Assembly (NCBI RefSeq): GCF_000426345.1
Contig: NZ_AUFE01000030.1
Coordinates: 16,234 to 80,233 of the forward strand
Reading direction: 5' to 3'
DNA: 64,000 nucleotides
DNA from: Cupriavidus phytohabitans
GTDB taxonomy: Bacteria > Pseudomonadota > Gammaproteobacteria > Burkholderiales > Burkholderiaceae
Positions 44,720 to 53,870 of this stretch are shown here, piece by piece (positions within the stretch are counted from its first letter, which is position 1; the number at the start of each line of letters is the position of its first letter). The position numbers and the translations under genes were made by a program. A model generated the notes under the pieces. That model did not search any database and was not told where the DNA came from. It saw nothing but the letters and a program-made list of their open reading frames with translations.

Positions 44720-45722
44720 GGCTGGGAAGATCGGTGTCCGGTGAAAACATGTCGGTGCCGGCGCCGGTGTCGCCGTACAGCGATTGCAGCAGCGCGCCGT
44801 GCTCGGCCGGGTCGCGCATCAGCAGGTCGGGCAGCAGCGCCGCGGCGGCATCGGCCACCGCCTGAACCAGCGCCAGCACCGCGGTGCTGGCCGGGCGCGC
44901 CTGCGGCGTGATGACGCCGAAATAGAACGGGATATCCGCGTCGATCGGGCGCACCGCGATGTCGGCCAGCGGCAGCCCGCGCGCGGTCACGGGCTCCAGC
45001 AGCGCAATGCCAAGGCCGGCGCGGACCAAAGTCAGCGCGTTGATCGAGGTGTTGGTGTCGATCACCCCGGCCGCGGGCACGCCCGCACTGGCCAGCGCCC
45101 GGTCCACACGGCGGCGTAGCCGGTAGGGGTTCTGCATGGTGACGATGCGGCGCGCGCGGCAATCCTGCAATGAAATCGCTGCCTGGGCCGCGAGCGGATC
45201 GTCGCCGCGCACCGCCGCCACGCATGCCGACTGGCCGATCCAGTGCACGTTCACGCCGCGGTGTTCCAGCGGCAGGCTGTTCAGCCCGATGTCTGCGGCG
45301 CCGGTCAGCACGGCATGCACGACCTGTTCCGGCGATACGCCTTGCACGGCCACCCGTTCCGGCGCGCACAGGCCGCGTTCGAAGGCCAGCGCCAGCGCGG
45401 GCGGCAGCAGGCCGGCGGCCAGTGCCGGGGTGGCCGCGATGCGCAGTGGCCGGCCGTCGCCGCGCGCCAGCGCCGCAGCCCGGTTGCGGATCTGCTGCAT
45501 GCCAGCCAGCGTCTGCTCGACCTCGTCGTAGAGCAGGAAGCCCTGTTCCGTCGGACTGACGCGCGGGCCGCTGCGGGTGAACAGCGCAAAGCCGAGTTCG
45601 GCCTCCAGCTCCTGGATCAGGCGCGTGATGGCCGGCTGCGAGCGGCCGAGCAGGCGGCCCGCGGCGGTAACGCTGCCGGTGGTCACGACGGCGGCGAAAG
45701 CTTCCAGTTGCCGGATTTCCAT
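44712..45722 (-). CDS. LysR-family transcriptional regulator
   Basis: This 336-residue LysR protein has an N-terminal helix-turn-helix (AFAAVVTTGSVTAAGRLLGRSQPAITRLIQELE) and an effector domain of the CynR/GbpR sort, with SINALTLVRAGLGIALLEP. It is the first gene of the operon with the flavoprotein, CMD and peroxidase-like genes, all on the minus strand and overlapping, which is unusual for a LysR regulator. It is also divergent from the fused ABC transporter, so it may control both directions. Confidence 0.9.
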   Translation of the reverse strand: MEIRQLEAFAAVVTTGSVTAAGRLLGRSQPAITRLIQELEAELGFALFTRSGPRVSPTEQGFLLYDEVEQTLAGMQQIRNRAAALARGDGRPLRIAATPALAAGLLPPALALAFERGLCAPERVAVQGVSPEQVVHAVLTGAADIGLNSLPLEHRGVNVHWIGQSACVAAVRGDDPLAAQAAISLQDCRARRIVTMQNPYRLRRRVDRALASAGVPAAGVIDTNTSINALTLVRAGLGIALLEPVTARGLPLADIAVRPIDADIPFYFGVITPQARPASTAVLALVQAVADAAAALLPDLLMRDPAEHGALLQSLYGDTGAGTDMFSPDTDLPSHD

Positions 45723-45860
45723 TGGCGTTGGCGATGTATGTGTAATCTGGATTCTGACGTGTTCATCATGCAAATGGCAAATACTATTTCGGGATAAGGC
45801 TATGCCACCGCTATGATGTAGAGATGCCGGGCGCACACCGGCCCTACCAAAAGGACGGAT
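45723..45860. promoter_or_regulatory. Divergent LysR/ABC transporter control region
   Basis: This 138-base gap between the LysR start and the fused ABC protein is locally AT-rich (around 45765-45795, CATGCAAATGGCAAATACTATTTCGG). It should contain both promoters. The direct repeat GCAAAT occurs twice at a short interval and could be part of a LysR site. Confidence 0.35.
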
Positions 45861-47447
45861 GTGTTGGCCTGGCTCAGTGGCCTCAGTGGCAATCGGCAGA
45901 TCCATGAAAAACCCACGCTGTGGCGCGTGGTCCTATGGATGCTTGCTGCAGCACTTGTCGGGGCGGAACCCGCGCAGGCCGCCGACCCCTTGCGCGTCGG
46001 CTCCAAGCGCTTTACCGAGTCCTACATCCTTGGCGAACTGCTGACGCAGGCCGCCGGCCCGCGCGGCACCGCGCAGCACCAGCAAGGGCTGGGCAATACC
46101 GCGATCGTGTTCGAGGCGCTCAAGGCCGGCAGCATCGACCTCTATCCCGACTACACCGGCACGCTCGCCGCGGAGATCCTGAAGTTGCCGCCTGGCGCCG
46201 GACTGGACGCCATCCAGCGGGCGCTGGCCCCGCTGGGATTGGGTGCCGCGATCCCGCTCGGCTTCGAAAACACTTACGCACTGGCCGTCTCCGACACCCG
46301 CCCGCCCAACCTGCGTCGGCTCAGCGACCTGGCCGCGCAGCCGCGGCTGCGGCTGGGCCTGTCGCACGAATTCCTCGGCCGGGCGGACGGCTGGCCCGGT
46401 CTTGCCAGCCGCTATCGCCTGCCGCAGCAGCCGGTCGGGCTGGACCACGGCGTTGCCTATGAGGCGCTGGCAGCGGGGCAGGTGGATGCGATCGACATTT
46501 ATTCGACCGACGCCAAGATCCTCAAGTACCGGCTGCGCGTGCTGGAGGATGACCGGCGCTATTTCCCGCGCTATGACGCGGTGGTGGTGTACCGGCTGGA
46601 CGTGCCGCAGCGCTTCCCGCAGGCGTGGCAGGCGCTGCAGCGCTTGTCGGGCCGCATCAGCGCGGCTGACATGGTAGCGATGAACGCCGCGGCGGAGATC
46701 GACCGCAAGCCGTTCGATGTCGTCGCGCGAGAGTTTCTGGCGCGTGGCTCGAACCCCGGCACGGAACCGGGCGCGGCGCCGGCGTCCGCAGCCGCGGCGG
46801 CGGGCAGCAGCGATCGCCGCCTGCTCGGCGCGCTGCTTGGTCCCGACACCAACCGGCTGGCGCGGCGCCACGTCGGCCTGGTGGCCGGGGCGGTCGGCGC
46901 TGCCACGCTGGCCGGCGTGCCGCTGGGCATCCTGGCCGCGCGCCGCCGGCGCACCGGGCAAGTGGTGCTGGGCGCCGTCAGTGTGCTGCAGACCGTGCCG
47001 TCGCTGGCCTTGCTGGCGATGCTGATCCCGTTGCTGGGCCGCATCGGCGTGTGGCCCGCGCTGGTCGCGCTGTTCATGTATGCGCTGCTGCCAATCGTGC
47101 GCAACACCGCCACCGGGCTGGAGCAGGTGCCGCCGGGCATGCGCGACGCGGCCCGCGCGCTCGGGCTGCGTGGCGGCCAGGTCCTGCGCTACGTGGAACT
47201 GCCGCTGGCGCTGCCGGTGCTGCTGGCCGGCGTCAAGACCGCCGCCATCATCAGCGTGGGTACGGCCACGATCGCGGCCTTCGTCGGCGCCGGCGGCTTT
47301 GGCGAGCGTATCGCCACCGGGCTGGCGCTCAACGACACCACGCTGCTGCTTGCCGGCGCGATTCCGGCCGCGCTGCTGGCGCTCGCCGTGCAGGCCGCGT
47401 TCGAGACGCTCGAATGGGCGCTGCGCCGCCACCGCGACACGCGCTGA
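45861..47447 (+). CDS. Fused substrate-binding protein and permease of an osmoprotectant-type ABC transporter
   Basis: The 528-residue protein has a signal/anchor (about residues 20-40) and an OpuAC-like choline/betaine-binding domain (about 42-300; RVGSKRFTESYILGELL, LYPDYTGTLAAEIL). A ProW-type permease follows (about 335-520), with the EAA loop GMRDAARALGLRGGQVLRYVELPLALPVLLAG. It would import quaternary amines or related compounds. The order receptor-then-permease is the reverse of EgtU/OpuF-type fusions. No ATPase gene is adjacent. The GTG start at 45861 follows AAGGA; the ATG at 45859 is out of frame. Confidence 0.87.
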   Translation: MLAWLSGLSGNRQIHEKPTLWRVVLWMLAAALVGAEPAQAADPLRVGSKRFTESYILGELLTQAAGPRGTAQHQQGLGNTAIVFEALKAGSIDLYPDYTGTLAAEILKLPPGAGLDAIQRALAPLGLGAAIPLGFENTYALAVSDTRPPNLRRLSDLAAQPRLRLGLSHEFLGRADGWPGLASRYRLPQQPVGLDHGVAYEALAAGQVDAIDIYSTDAKILKYRLRVLEDDRRYFPRYDAVVVYRLDVPQRFPQAWQALQRLSGRISAADMVAMNAAAEIDRKPFDVVAREFLARGSNPGTEPGAAPASAAAAAGSSDRRLLGALLGPDTNRLARRHVGLVAGAVGAATLAGVPLGILAARRRRTGQVVLGAVSVLQTVPSLALLAMLIPLLGRIGVWPALVALFMYALLPIVRNTATGLEQVPPGMRDAARALGLRGGQVLRYVELPLALPVLLAGVKTAAIISVGTATIAAFVGAGGFGERIATGLALNDTTLLLAGAIPAALLALAVQAAFETLEWALRRHRDTR

Positions 47448-47453
47448 CAGCGT

Positions 47454-48869
47454 TCAGGCGGACTGTTGCGCGATCAGCTGCCCAAGCGTGGCGATTGCCG
47501 CCTCCGCTTCGTCGTTCCACAAATGCCCATAGTTGAGCCGGATGCAGTTGCGGTAGCCCTGCCGCGCCGAGAAGATCGGCCCCGGCGCCAGTCCGATGCC
47601 GGCCTCCAGCGCGGCATGGTGCAGCGCCAGCGCATCGAATCCGGGCGCGAACTCGACCCACAGGAAATATCCGCCATCCGGCCGCGATACGCGCACGCCC
47701 TCGGGGAAATGCCGTCCGATGGCGTCGAGCATCTGGCCCTGCTGCATTTCCAGCACATGGCGCAGGCGGCGCAGGTGCTTGTCGTAGCCGCCGTGCTGCA
47801 GGTACTCGGCCAGCGCCACCTGGGTGGGCACGCCGGCCGACAGCGTGGTCATCAGCTTGAGCCGCTGGATCGCCTCGCCGAAGCGGCCCGGCGCCACCCA
47901 GCCGATGCGGAAGCCCGGCGACAGCGTCTTCGAGAACGAACTGCAGTGCATTACCAGCCCCTGCGTATCGAAGGCCTTGGCCGGCAGCGGGCAGCGGTTG
48001 CCGAAATAAAGCTCGCCATAGACATCGTCCTCGATCAGCGGCACCTGATGGCGTGCGAGCAGCGCCACCAGCGCCTTCTTCTTGTCTTCCGACATGCTGG
48101 CGCCGAGCGGATTCTGGAACTGCGTCATGAACCAGCAGGCCTTGACCGGGTGGCGCGACAGCGCGTTGTCGAGCGCGCCCAGGTCGATGCCCTCGGCCGG
48201 ATCGACCGGGATCTCCAGTGCCTTGAGGCGCAGCCGTTCCAGCGCCTGCAGCGCGGCGTAGAAGCCCGGCGATTCGATCGCAACCACATCGCCCGGCTGG
48301 GTCACGGCCATCAGGCACAGGTTCAGCGCCTCCAGCGCGCCGTTGGTGACGACCAGGTCCTCGGCCGGCTGCGGCGCGCCCGCGCCGAGGTAGCGCAGTG
48401 CAATCTGCCGCCGCAGCGCCGCGTTGCCGGGCGGCAGGTCGTTGACCGAATGCCACGGATCGAGCGCACGGCCGGCCCGCGCCAGCGACTTGCCCAGCCG
48501 CTCCCACGGGAACAGTTCGGGCGACGGGAACGCCGAGCCGAACTGCACCAGCTTGCGGTCGCGCGCGCCCTCCAGCACCGCGAACACCAGCTTGGAAATG
48601 TCGACCTGGGTCGAGGCCTGCCGCGACGGCCGGGCCTGCGGCTGCGGCAGGTCGCGCCGCGCCGCCCCGGCGACGTAGTAGCCCGAACGCTCGCGCGCGC
48701 GCACGAGGCCGCGCTCTTCCAGCCGGTAGTAGGCCTGAAACGCGGTGGAAGGGCTGACGCCGTATTGCGCCACGGTCTTGCGGATCGATGGCAGGCGGGT
48801 GCCGGGCGGCAGGCTGCCGTTGCGGATATCGGCGGCCAGGGTTTCGGCGAGGGCTTCGTACCGTTTCAT
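47454..48869 (-). CDS. MocR-type regulator (GntR helix-turn-helix fused to aminotransferase fold)
   Basis: The 471-residue protein has an N-terminal GntR winged helix (RLPSIRKTVAQYGVSPSTAFQAYYRLEERGLV, about 25-56) and a fold-type I aminotransferase domain from about 95. The PLP-binding lysine is K314 in SSFSKTLSPGFRIGW. MocR/PdxR proteins sense PLP-linked ligands and regulate amino-acid or vitamin B6 genes. It converges with the ABC fusion gene. Its target cannot be deduced; nothing nearby looks like pdxST. Confidence 0.92.
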   Translation of the reverse strand: MKRYEALAETLAADIRNGSLPPGTRLPSIRKTVAQYGVSPSTAFQAYYRLEERGLVRARERSGYYVAGAARRDLPQPQARPSRQASTQVDISKLVFAVLEGARDRKLVQFGSAFPSPELFPWERLGKSLARAGRALDPWHSVNDLPPGNAALRRQIALRYLGAGAPQPAEDLVVTNGALEALNLCLMAVTQPGDVVAIESPGFYAALQALERLRLKALEIPVDPAEGIDLGALDNALSRHPVKACWFMTQFQNPLGASMSEDKKKALVALLARHQVPLIEDDVYGELYFGNRCPLPAKAFDTQGLVMHCSSFSKTLSPGFRIGWVAPGRFGEAIQRLKLMTTLSAGVPTQVALAEYLQHGGYDKHLRRLRHVLEMQQGQMLDAIGRHFPEGVRVSRPDGGYFLWVEFAPGFDALALHHAALEAGIGLAPGPIFSARQGYRNCIRLNYGHLWNDEAEAAIATLGQLIAQQSA

Positions 48870-49022
48870 GGGGCGCTGTCCGGGGCGGGGTGTGTCGTGG
48901 CATTATCGCCCGGGCCCGGCAACTGATACGTAAATTTTCCGGGTATCTGATGCTGTTATGCCTGGCGGGTGGCCGCCATAATCGCTTGTCGTCGCCAAAG
49001 GCTTTTCGTGCAAGGAGAGACA

Positions 49023-49247
49023 ATGAACCCGTTGAGGCTGCTGCGGACCGTGCTGTGGGGCTTCCTTGGCCTGCGCAAGGGCCAGGAACACCAGCGCGAC
49101 CTGGAGAACCTGCGCCCCGTGCCGCTGATCCTGACCGGCGTGGCCGTGGCCGCCGGGCTGGTGGCCTGCCTGGTGCTGGCCGCCAACTGGGCCGTGTCGA
49201 GCGCGTCGGCGGCGGCAGGCGCCGTGCCGGCCATGACGATAGCCTGA
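49023..49247 (+). CDS. DUF2970 small membrane protein
   Basis: The 74-residue protein has LLRTVLWGFLGLRKGQEHQRDLENLRP followed by one hydrophobic helix (VPLILTGVAVAAGLVACLVLAANW), the pattern of DUF2970. This short family is common near cytochrome oxidase or electron-transfer genes in beta-proteobacteria. GGAGAGAC precedes the ATG at 49023. It lies 50 bases upstream of a cytochrome c gene, suggesting co-expression. Confidence 0.85.
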   Translation: MNPLRLLRTVLWGFLGLRKGQEHQRDLENLRPVPLILTGVAVAAGLVACLVLAANWAVSSASAAAGAVPAMTIA

Positions 49248-49297
49248 GCAGCGGCGTCGCGTTACATTCCCATCACAACAACAAGCTGATCGACCCC

Positions 49298-50632
49298 ATG
49301 TCTTGCCCGACCGGGCGGCGTCGCGCCGCCGCTTTGCTGCCGGTGCGACGGCTGCCCTGGCTGCCCTGGCTGTGGCTTTCCCTGGCGCTGCTGGTTGCCG
49401 GCCCGCTCCGTCCGGCGCTGGCCGCGGGCACCCCCGAGGCGCAGCAGGTCGAACGCGGCCGCTATCTCGCGCGCATCGGCAACTGCGCCGCATGCCATAC
49501 CGCCGAAGGCGGCAAGCCGTTTGCCGGCGGGTTGCTGATCCGCACCGCCGTCGGCACCCTCCACTCGACCAATATCACCCCCGACGCCGCCAACGGAATC
49601 GGCGCCTATACGCTGGCCGAGTTTGACCGCGCGCTGCGCCAGGGCGTGGCGCGCGACGGCAGGCGCCTCTATCCGGCCATGCCGTACCCCTCCTACGCCC
49701 GCATGCGTGCCGACGATGTGACCGCGCTGTATGCCTACCTGCGCGCGGAGGTCGTGCCGGTGGCGCAGCGCAACCCGGCGCCGCAGCTGCGCTTTCCGTA
49801 CGGCATGCGCTCGCTGCTATCGGTGTGGAACCTGCTGTTTCTCGATGATGACCCGGTTCGCATCGAGCCCGCGCGCGGCGACGCTTGGAACCGGGGCGCC
49901 TACCTGGTGCAGGCGGTGGCCCACTGCGGTGCCTGCCACACACCGCGCGGCCGGTTGTTTGCCGAGAAAGGCCTGGACGAGCGCAGCCGCCACTTCCTGT
50001 CCGGCGCCAGCGTGGAAGGCTGGTCGGCGACCAACCTGACCGGCGACCAGGTCACCGGCCTCGGCGCATGGTCGCGCACAGACATTGCCGAGTTCCTGCG
50101 CACCGGGCGCAACGGGCACGCGACCTCGTTCGGACCAATGTCCACTGTCATTTCCACCGCCACGCAATACATGAGTCAGGGCGACCTCGATGCCGTGGCG
50201 GCCTACCTCAAGTCGCTGCCCGGCGCGCGCGGCGAGGACAAGCCGTTCCGCCCCGATCCGGCCACCGCGCGGCAACTGCACCAGGGCCGCTTCGACCTGC
50301 CGGGCGCACGCCAGTATGCGGTGTTCTGCATGCCGTGCCATGGCGCAGATGGCAGGGGCTTCGCGCGCGTGTTTCCGCCGCTGGCAGGCAACCCGACCGT
50401 GGCCGATCCCGATCCGGCGTCGCTGGTCAACCTGCTGCTCGATGGCGCCGTGACCGCGCGCGTCGGCACCGCCGCCACCGACTACCACATGCCCGGCTAC
50501 GGCTGGACGCTGGACGACCAGGAACTGGCCAGCGTGCTGACTTTCATCCGGCGCGGCTGGGGCAACCGTGCCGGCCCGGTGACCGAAGCCGACGTGGCCG
50601 CGCGGCGCAAGGCCCTGGCGACACAGCCCTGA
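49298..50632 (+). CDS. Three-haem cytochrome c (alcohol dehydrogenase cytochrome subunit type)
   Basis: The 444-residue protein has a signal peptide (hydrophobic stretch about 20-42, ending AAG). Three CxxCH haem sites are visible: C63-H67 (CAACH), C210-H214 (CGACH) and C344-H348 (CMPCH). This is the layout of the membrane-associated cytochrome subunit of quinoprotein and flavoprotein dehydrogenases such as AdhB and gluconate dehydrogenase. It would take electrons from the flavoprotein encoded just downstream and pass them to ubiquinone or an oxidase. The ATG at 49298 gives a sensible signal peptide. Confidence 0.9.
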   Translation: MSCPTGRRRAAALLPVRRLPWLPWLWLSLALLVAGPLRPALAAGTPEAQQVERGRYLARIGNCAACHTAEGGKPFAGGLLIRTAVGTLHSTNITPDAANGIGAYTLAEFDRALRQGVARDGRRLYPAMPYPSYARMRADDVTALYAYLRAEVVPVAQRNPAPQLRFPYGMRSLLSVWNLLFLDDDPVRIEPARGDAWNRGAYLVQAVAHCGACHTPRGRLFAEKGLDERSRHFLSGASVEGWSATNLTGDQVTGLGAWSRTDIAEFLRTGRNGHATSFGPMSTVISTATQYMSQGDLDAVAAYLKSLPGARGEDKPFRPDPATARQLHQGRFDLPGARQYAVFCMPCHGADGRGFARVFPPLAGNPTVADPDPASLVNLLLDGAVTARVGTAATDYHMPGYGWTLDDQELASVLTFIRRGWGNRAGPVTEADVAARRKALATQP

Positions 50633-50674
50633 GACGAAGCGCCCCGGCACGCACCGCATTTCGATGAGCATCCG

Positions 50675-52522
50675 ATGACGATCACGCGCAGAGACTTCCT
50701 CAACGGCACGGCGCTGACCATTGCCGCCGGGCTGACACCGGCGCAATGGCTGCACGCGCAGCAGGTCGGGGCGGCAAGCGCCGGCTATCCGCCGGCCCTG
50801 ACCGGGCTGCGCGGCAACCATGCCGGCACTTATACGCTGGCCCACGGCCTGGCGCGCGAGGGTGCCAAATATCCCGTGGTGCTGGCGCGCGAGGCCTTTG
50901 ACCTGGTCGTGGTCGGCGGCGGGCTGAGCGGACTGTCGGCGGCGTGGTTCTACCGGCGCCGTTTCGGCGCCGCCCGGCGCATCCTGATCCTCGACAACCA
51001 CGACGACTTCGGCGGCCACGCCAAGCGCAACGAATTCACCGTCCGCGGCCAGCGGCTGGTCACCTATGGGGGCAGCGCCGAGATGCCGCCCGGCGCGGCC
51101 AGCGACACCGCCATGCGCGAGCTGCTGGCCGGCATCGGCCTCGATCCCGCGCGTGCGCCGGCCGCGCCGCCGTCCGACCCTTATGCCGCGCAGGGCATGG
51201 GCCGTGCCGTGTTTTTCGATGCCGAGCATTTCGGCCGCGACCAGTGGATCGGCGGCGATCCGTTCGGCGAGCTGGCCGATGCGCGCAATGGCCTGCGCGC
51301 GCAGGGTCCCGACGCCGCGGGCCTGCAGCGCTTTCTCGAGCAGGCGCCGCTACCCGCGGCGGACCGCGCCGCGCTGGCCCGACTGGCGGCCGGCGCCACC
51401 GACTACCTGCCCGGGCTCGACGGCGCCGCACGCGCCGCTGCACTGCGCACCATGCGCTACGCCGCCTTCCTGCGCGACAAGGCCGGCCTCGGCCTGCCGG
51501 CGCTGCGCTTCCTGCGCAGCCGCAGCAACGATGCCTATGCGCTCGATGCCGACGGCATATCGGTGGCCGATGCGATCGCGATCGGGCTGCCCGTCGGCGC
51601 CAACATGCCAGCGCCGGCGCCGAACCCCCGGCTGGGCAAGTCTCCGGCCTCGCGCCTGTGGTTCCCGGACGGGAATGCCTCGCTGGCGCGGCTGCTGGTG
51701 CACAGCCTGGTTCCCGGCGTGGCGTCGATTGCCACCCCCGCCGACGTGGCCGCCGCCGCGTTCGACTACAGCCGGCTGGACCGCGACGGCGCGCCGGTGC
51801 GGCTGCGGCTGAACAGCACCGCGATCGCGGTCGAGCCCGATGGCAACATCACTCGCGTGACCTACGGCTGGCGCGGCAACCTGCACCGTGTCGAAGCGCG
51901 CCACGTGGTGCTGGCCGGCTACAACATGATGATCCCGTACCTGCTGCCGTCGCTGCCGGCGGCACAGAAGGCGGTCCTGCGCGACGAGGCCAAGGCTCCG
52001 CTGGTCTACACCAAGGTGGCGCTCGATAACTGGCAGGCCTTCGCCGCGCTGCGCGCGCGGCGCATTCACGCGCCAGCCATGACATACACCGACCTGTGGC
52101 TGGAGCCGCCCGCGGGATCTCGCCCGTCCGACCCGGCGGTGCTGCACATGCTTTATGTGCCTACCGTGCCCGACAGCGGCATGCGCGCGCGCGACCGCTT
52201 CCGAGCCGGCCGGGCCTTCCTGCTCGGGACGCCCTTCGAGGCGCTGGAGCGCGACATCCGCGCGCAGCTGGACGGGATGCTGGGGCAGGCCGGCTTCAGC
52301 GCCAGCAAAGTGATCCGCGGCATCACGGTGAACCGCTGGGCGCACGGCTACAGCTATATGCCGGACAGCGTGGCCGGCGAGAACGTGGCGGCCGACGCGG
52401 CCTGGCCGAATCTGGCCGGGGTTGGCAACATCAGCATTGCCAACAGCGACAATGCCGGCAGCCCGTCGGTGACGGCGGCGGTCAGCCAGGGCAAGCGGGC
52501 GGTGGAGCGGCTGCCGGGGTAA
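50675..52522 (+). CDS. Tat-exported FAD oxidoreductase, spermidine-dehydrogenase-like
   Basis: The 615-residue protein starts with a Tat signal (TRRDFLNG at residues 4-11), followed by YPPALTGLRGNHAGTYTLAH. An FAD Rossmann site GGGLSGLSAAW lies at 81-91. The overall layout and the ending with SVTAAVSQGKRAVERL match periplasmic spermidine dehydrogenase (SpdH) relatives. It probably oxidises a polyamine or amine and hands electrons to the three-haem cytochrome, whose stop is 42 bases upstream. The polyamine substrate is inferred from family resemblance as I recall it. Confidence 0.8.
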   Translation: MTITRRDFLNGTALTIAAGLTPAQWLHAQQVGAASAGYPPALTGLRGNHAGTYTLAHGLAREGAKYPVVLAREAFDLVVVGGGLSGLSAAWFYRRRFGAARRILILDNHDDFGGHAKRNEFTVRGQRLVTYGGSAEMPPGAASDTAMRELLAGIGLDPARAPAAPPSDPYAAQGMGRAVFFDAEHFGRDQWIGGDPFGELADARNGLRAQGPDAAGLQRFLEQAPLPAADRAALARLAAGATDYLPGLDGAARAAALRTMRYAAFLRDKAGLGLPALRFLRSRSNDAYALDADGISVADAIAIGLPVGANMPAPAPNPRLGKSPASRLWFPDGNASLARLLVHSLVPGVASIATPADVAAAAFDYSRLDRDGAPVRLRLNSTAIAVEPDGNITRVTYGWRGNLHRVEARHVVLAGYNMMIPYLLPSLPAAQKAVLRDEAKAPLVYTKVALDNWQAFAALRARRIHAPAMTYTDLWLEPPAGSRPSDPAVLHMLYVPTVPDSGMRARDRFRAGRAFLLGTPFEALERDIRAQLDGMLGQAGFSASKVIRGITVNRWAHGYSYMPDSVAGENVAADAAWPNLAGVGNISIANSDNAGSPSVTAAVSQGKRAVERLPG

Positions 52523-52563
52523 GAGGGGCGGCGGAGGGCGGCGGCCGGTTGATGCGCGCGCGG

Positions 52564-53556
52564 TCAGTCGTCGCGCCGGGTCGTCAGGGCCTCGATCTCG
52601 TCGTCCTTGGACTGCCACTGATGCGCCAGCCAGTGGTGGAATTCCGTGCGGAACGCCTTGTCGGTGGTGTAGTCGGCCTCGCAGAACGCCGGTGGCACCT
52701 CCAGCTGGTGCATGCGCACCACCACCATGCCGGCGCGGCCGCATGCCAGGTCCCAGAAGCTCGGTATGCCGTCGGGATAGGCGATGGTCACGTCGATCAT
52801 CGAGCGAAAGCGCGTTCCCATCGCATTCAGCGCCACCGCCAGTCCACCCGCCTTGGGCTTGAGCAGGTGACGATACGGCGACGCCTGCGCGGCGCGCTTG
52901 GCCGCGCTGAAGCGCGTGCCCTCGGCAAACACCATCACGCTGGTGGGCACCAGCGAGAATTTCTCGCACGCGCGCCGCGCCGTTTCCTGGTCCTGGCGCC
53001 GCAGCGCCGGATTGCGGCGCAGTTCTGTCTTGCCATGGCGCTTCATGAACGGAAAGTCCAGCGCCCACCACGCCAGCCCGATCACCGGCACATAGATCAG
53101 CTGCTGCTTCAGGAAGAACTTCAGCAGAGGGATGCGGCGGTTCAGCGCGCGCTGCAGCACAAAGATATCGGCCCAAGACTGGTGGTTGCAGTTGACCAGG
53201 TACCAGTCCGCGTAGCGCAGCCCGGTGTTGCCCTGGACATCCCACGGCGCCTGCTGGATGCGCGCGAACCAGCCGGTATTCCAGGAGATCCACCCCGTGG
53301 CAATGCCGTTGAGCACCGGATCGATGCGCCGGCGGACCGCGGCGAACGGCAGCACCAGCTTCAGCAGCGCCAGCGGGAACAGCAACAGGCACCAGAACAG
53401 GGTGCTGGCAATCAGCACGATCCAGCTGACGATGCCGGTGATCCAAGAAAGACGCCCGCGCGGCAAGGGCAGGGGGCGATGGGACCTGGGCGAGGCGCTG
53501 GATTGGCCAGCGTTGCCGGCACGGGGCGTGCCGGATGGCGAGGTAGGAAAAGTCAT
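52564..53556 (-). CDS. 1-acyl-glycerol-3-phosphate acyltransferase-like (PlsC family, YihG type)
   Basis: The 330-residue membrane protein has an N-terminal hydrophobic pair (WIVLIASTLFWCLLLFPLALLKLVLP). The acyltransferase motif NHQSWADI appears in place of the common NHxxxxD, followed by FAEGTRFS, the second PlsC motif. A Pro/Ser-rich N-terminal tail of about 35 residues precedes the first helix. It would transfer acyl chains to a lysophospholipid. It converges with the SpdH-like gene. Confidence 0.9.
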   Translation of the reverse strand: MTFPTSPSGTPRAGNAGQSSASPRSHRPLPLPRGRLSWITGIVSWIVLIASTLFWCLLLFPLALLKLVLPFAAVRRRIDPVLNGIATGWISWNTGWFARIQQAPWDVQGNTGLRYADWYLVNCNHQSWADIFVLQRALNRRIPLLKFFLKQQLIYVPVIGLAWWALDFPFMKRHGKTELRRNPALRRQDQETARRACEKFSLVPTSVMVFAEGTRFSAAKRAAQASPYRHLLKPKAGGLAVALNAMGTRFRSMIDVTIAYPDGIPSFWDLACGRAGMVVVRMHQLEVPPAFCEADYTTDKAFRTEFHHWLAHQWQSKDDEIEALTTRRDD

Positions 53557-53870
53557 GGACGACAGTTTGCTAGCGCTCGGCAGATAAGGGCTTGAGCAGA
53601 GTCAAGGCGGGCACTACGAACATGGAATCGCACGGTTCAGTGCGGCGGCAGTGCCTAGTGTACGACAGGAAGCGGATCCGGAATGGCCCCGGAGGCACCT
53701 GCATCGCCGGGGCAAACCGGATCAGGCTGCGCCTTGCTGAAGACGCAAACCAACGCCGGCGGGAGCGTCTATGCTTTGATAATGGGCATGCCGGACGCAA
53801 TGCGGGGCTACGCTGGCACCACGGCCCTGCATACGCTCCCCGCCACGCACAACGGTATGGCGGTGACGGC
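53557..53870. other. 314-base gap without a recognised gene
   Basis: Between the divergent acyltransferase and lipoprotein genes I find no gene that I can support. A GATAAT at 53778-53783 could be a -10 box for the lipoprotein, without a convincing -35. Short open frames here lack ribosome-binding sites and family signatures. Confidence 0.5.

Noticed and set aside
48788..49297. Upstream extension of the cytochrome c frame
   Set aside because: It would run through the DUF2970 gene in another frame and destroy the signal peptide; the ATG at 49298 fits better.
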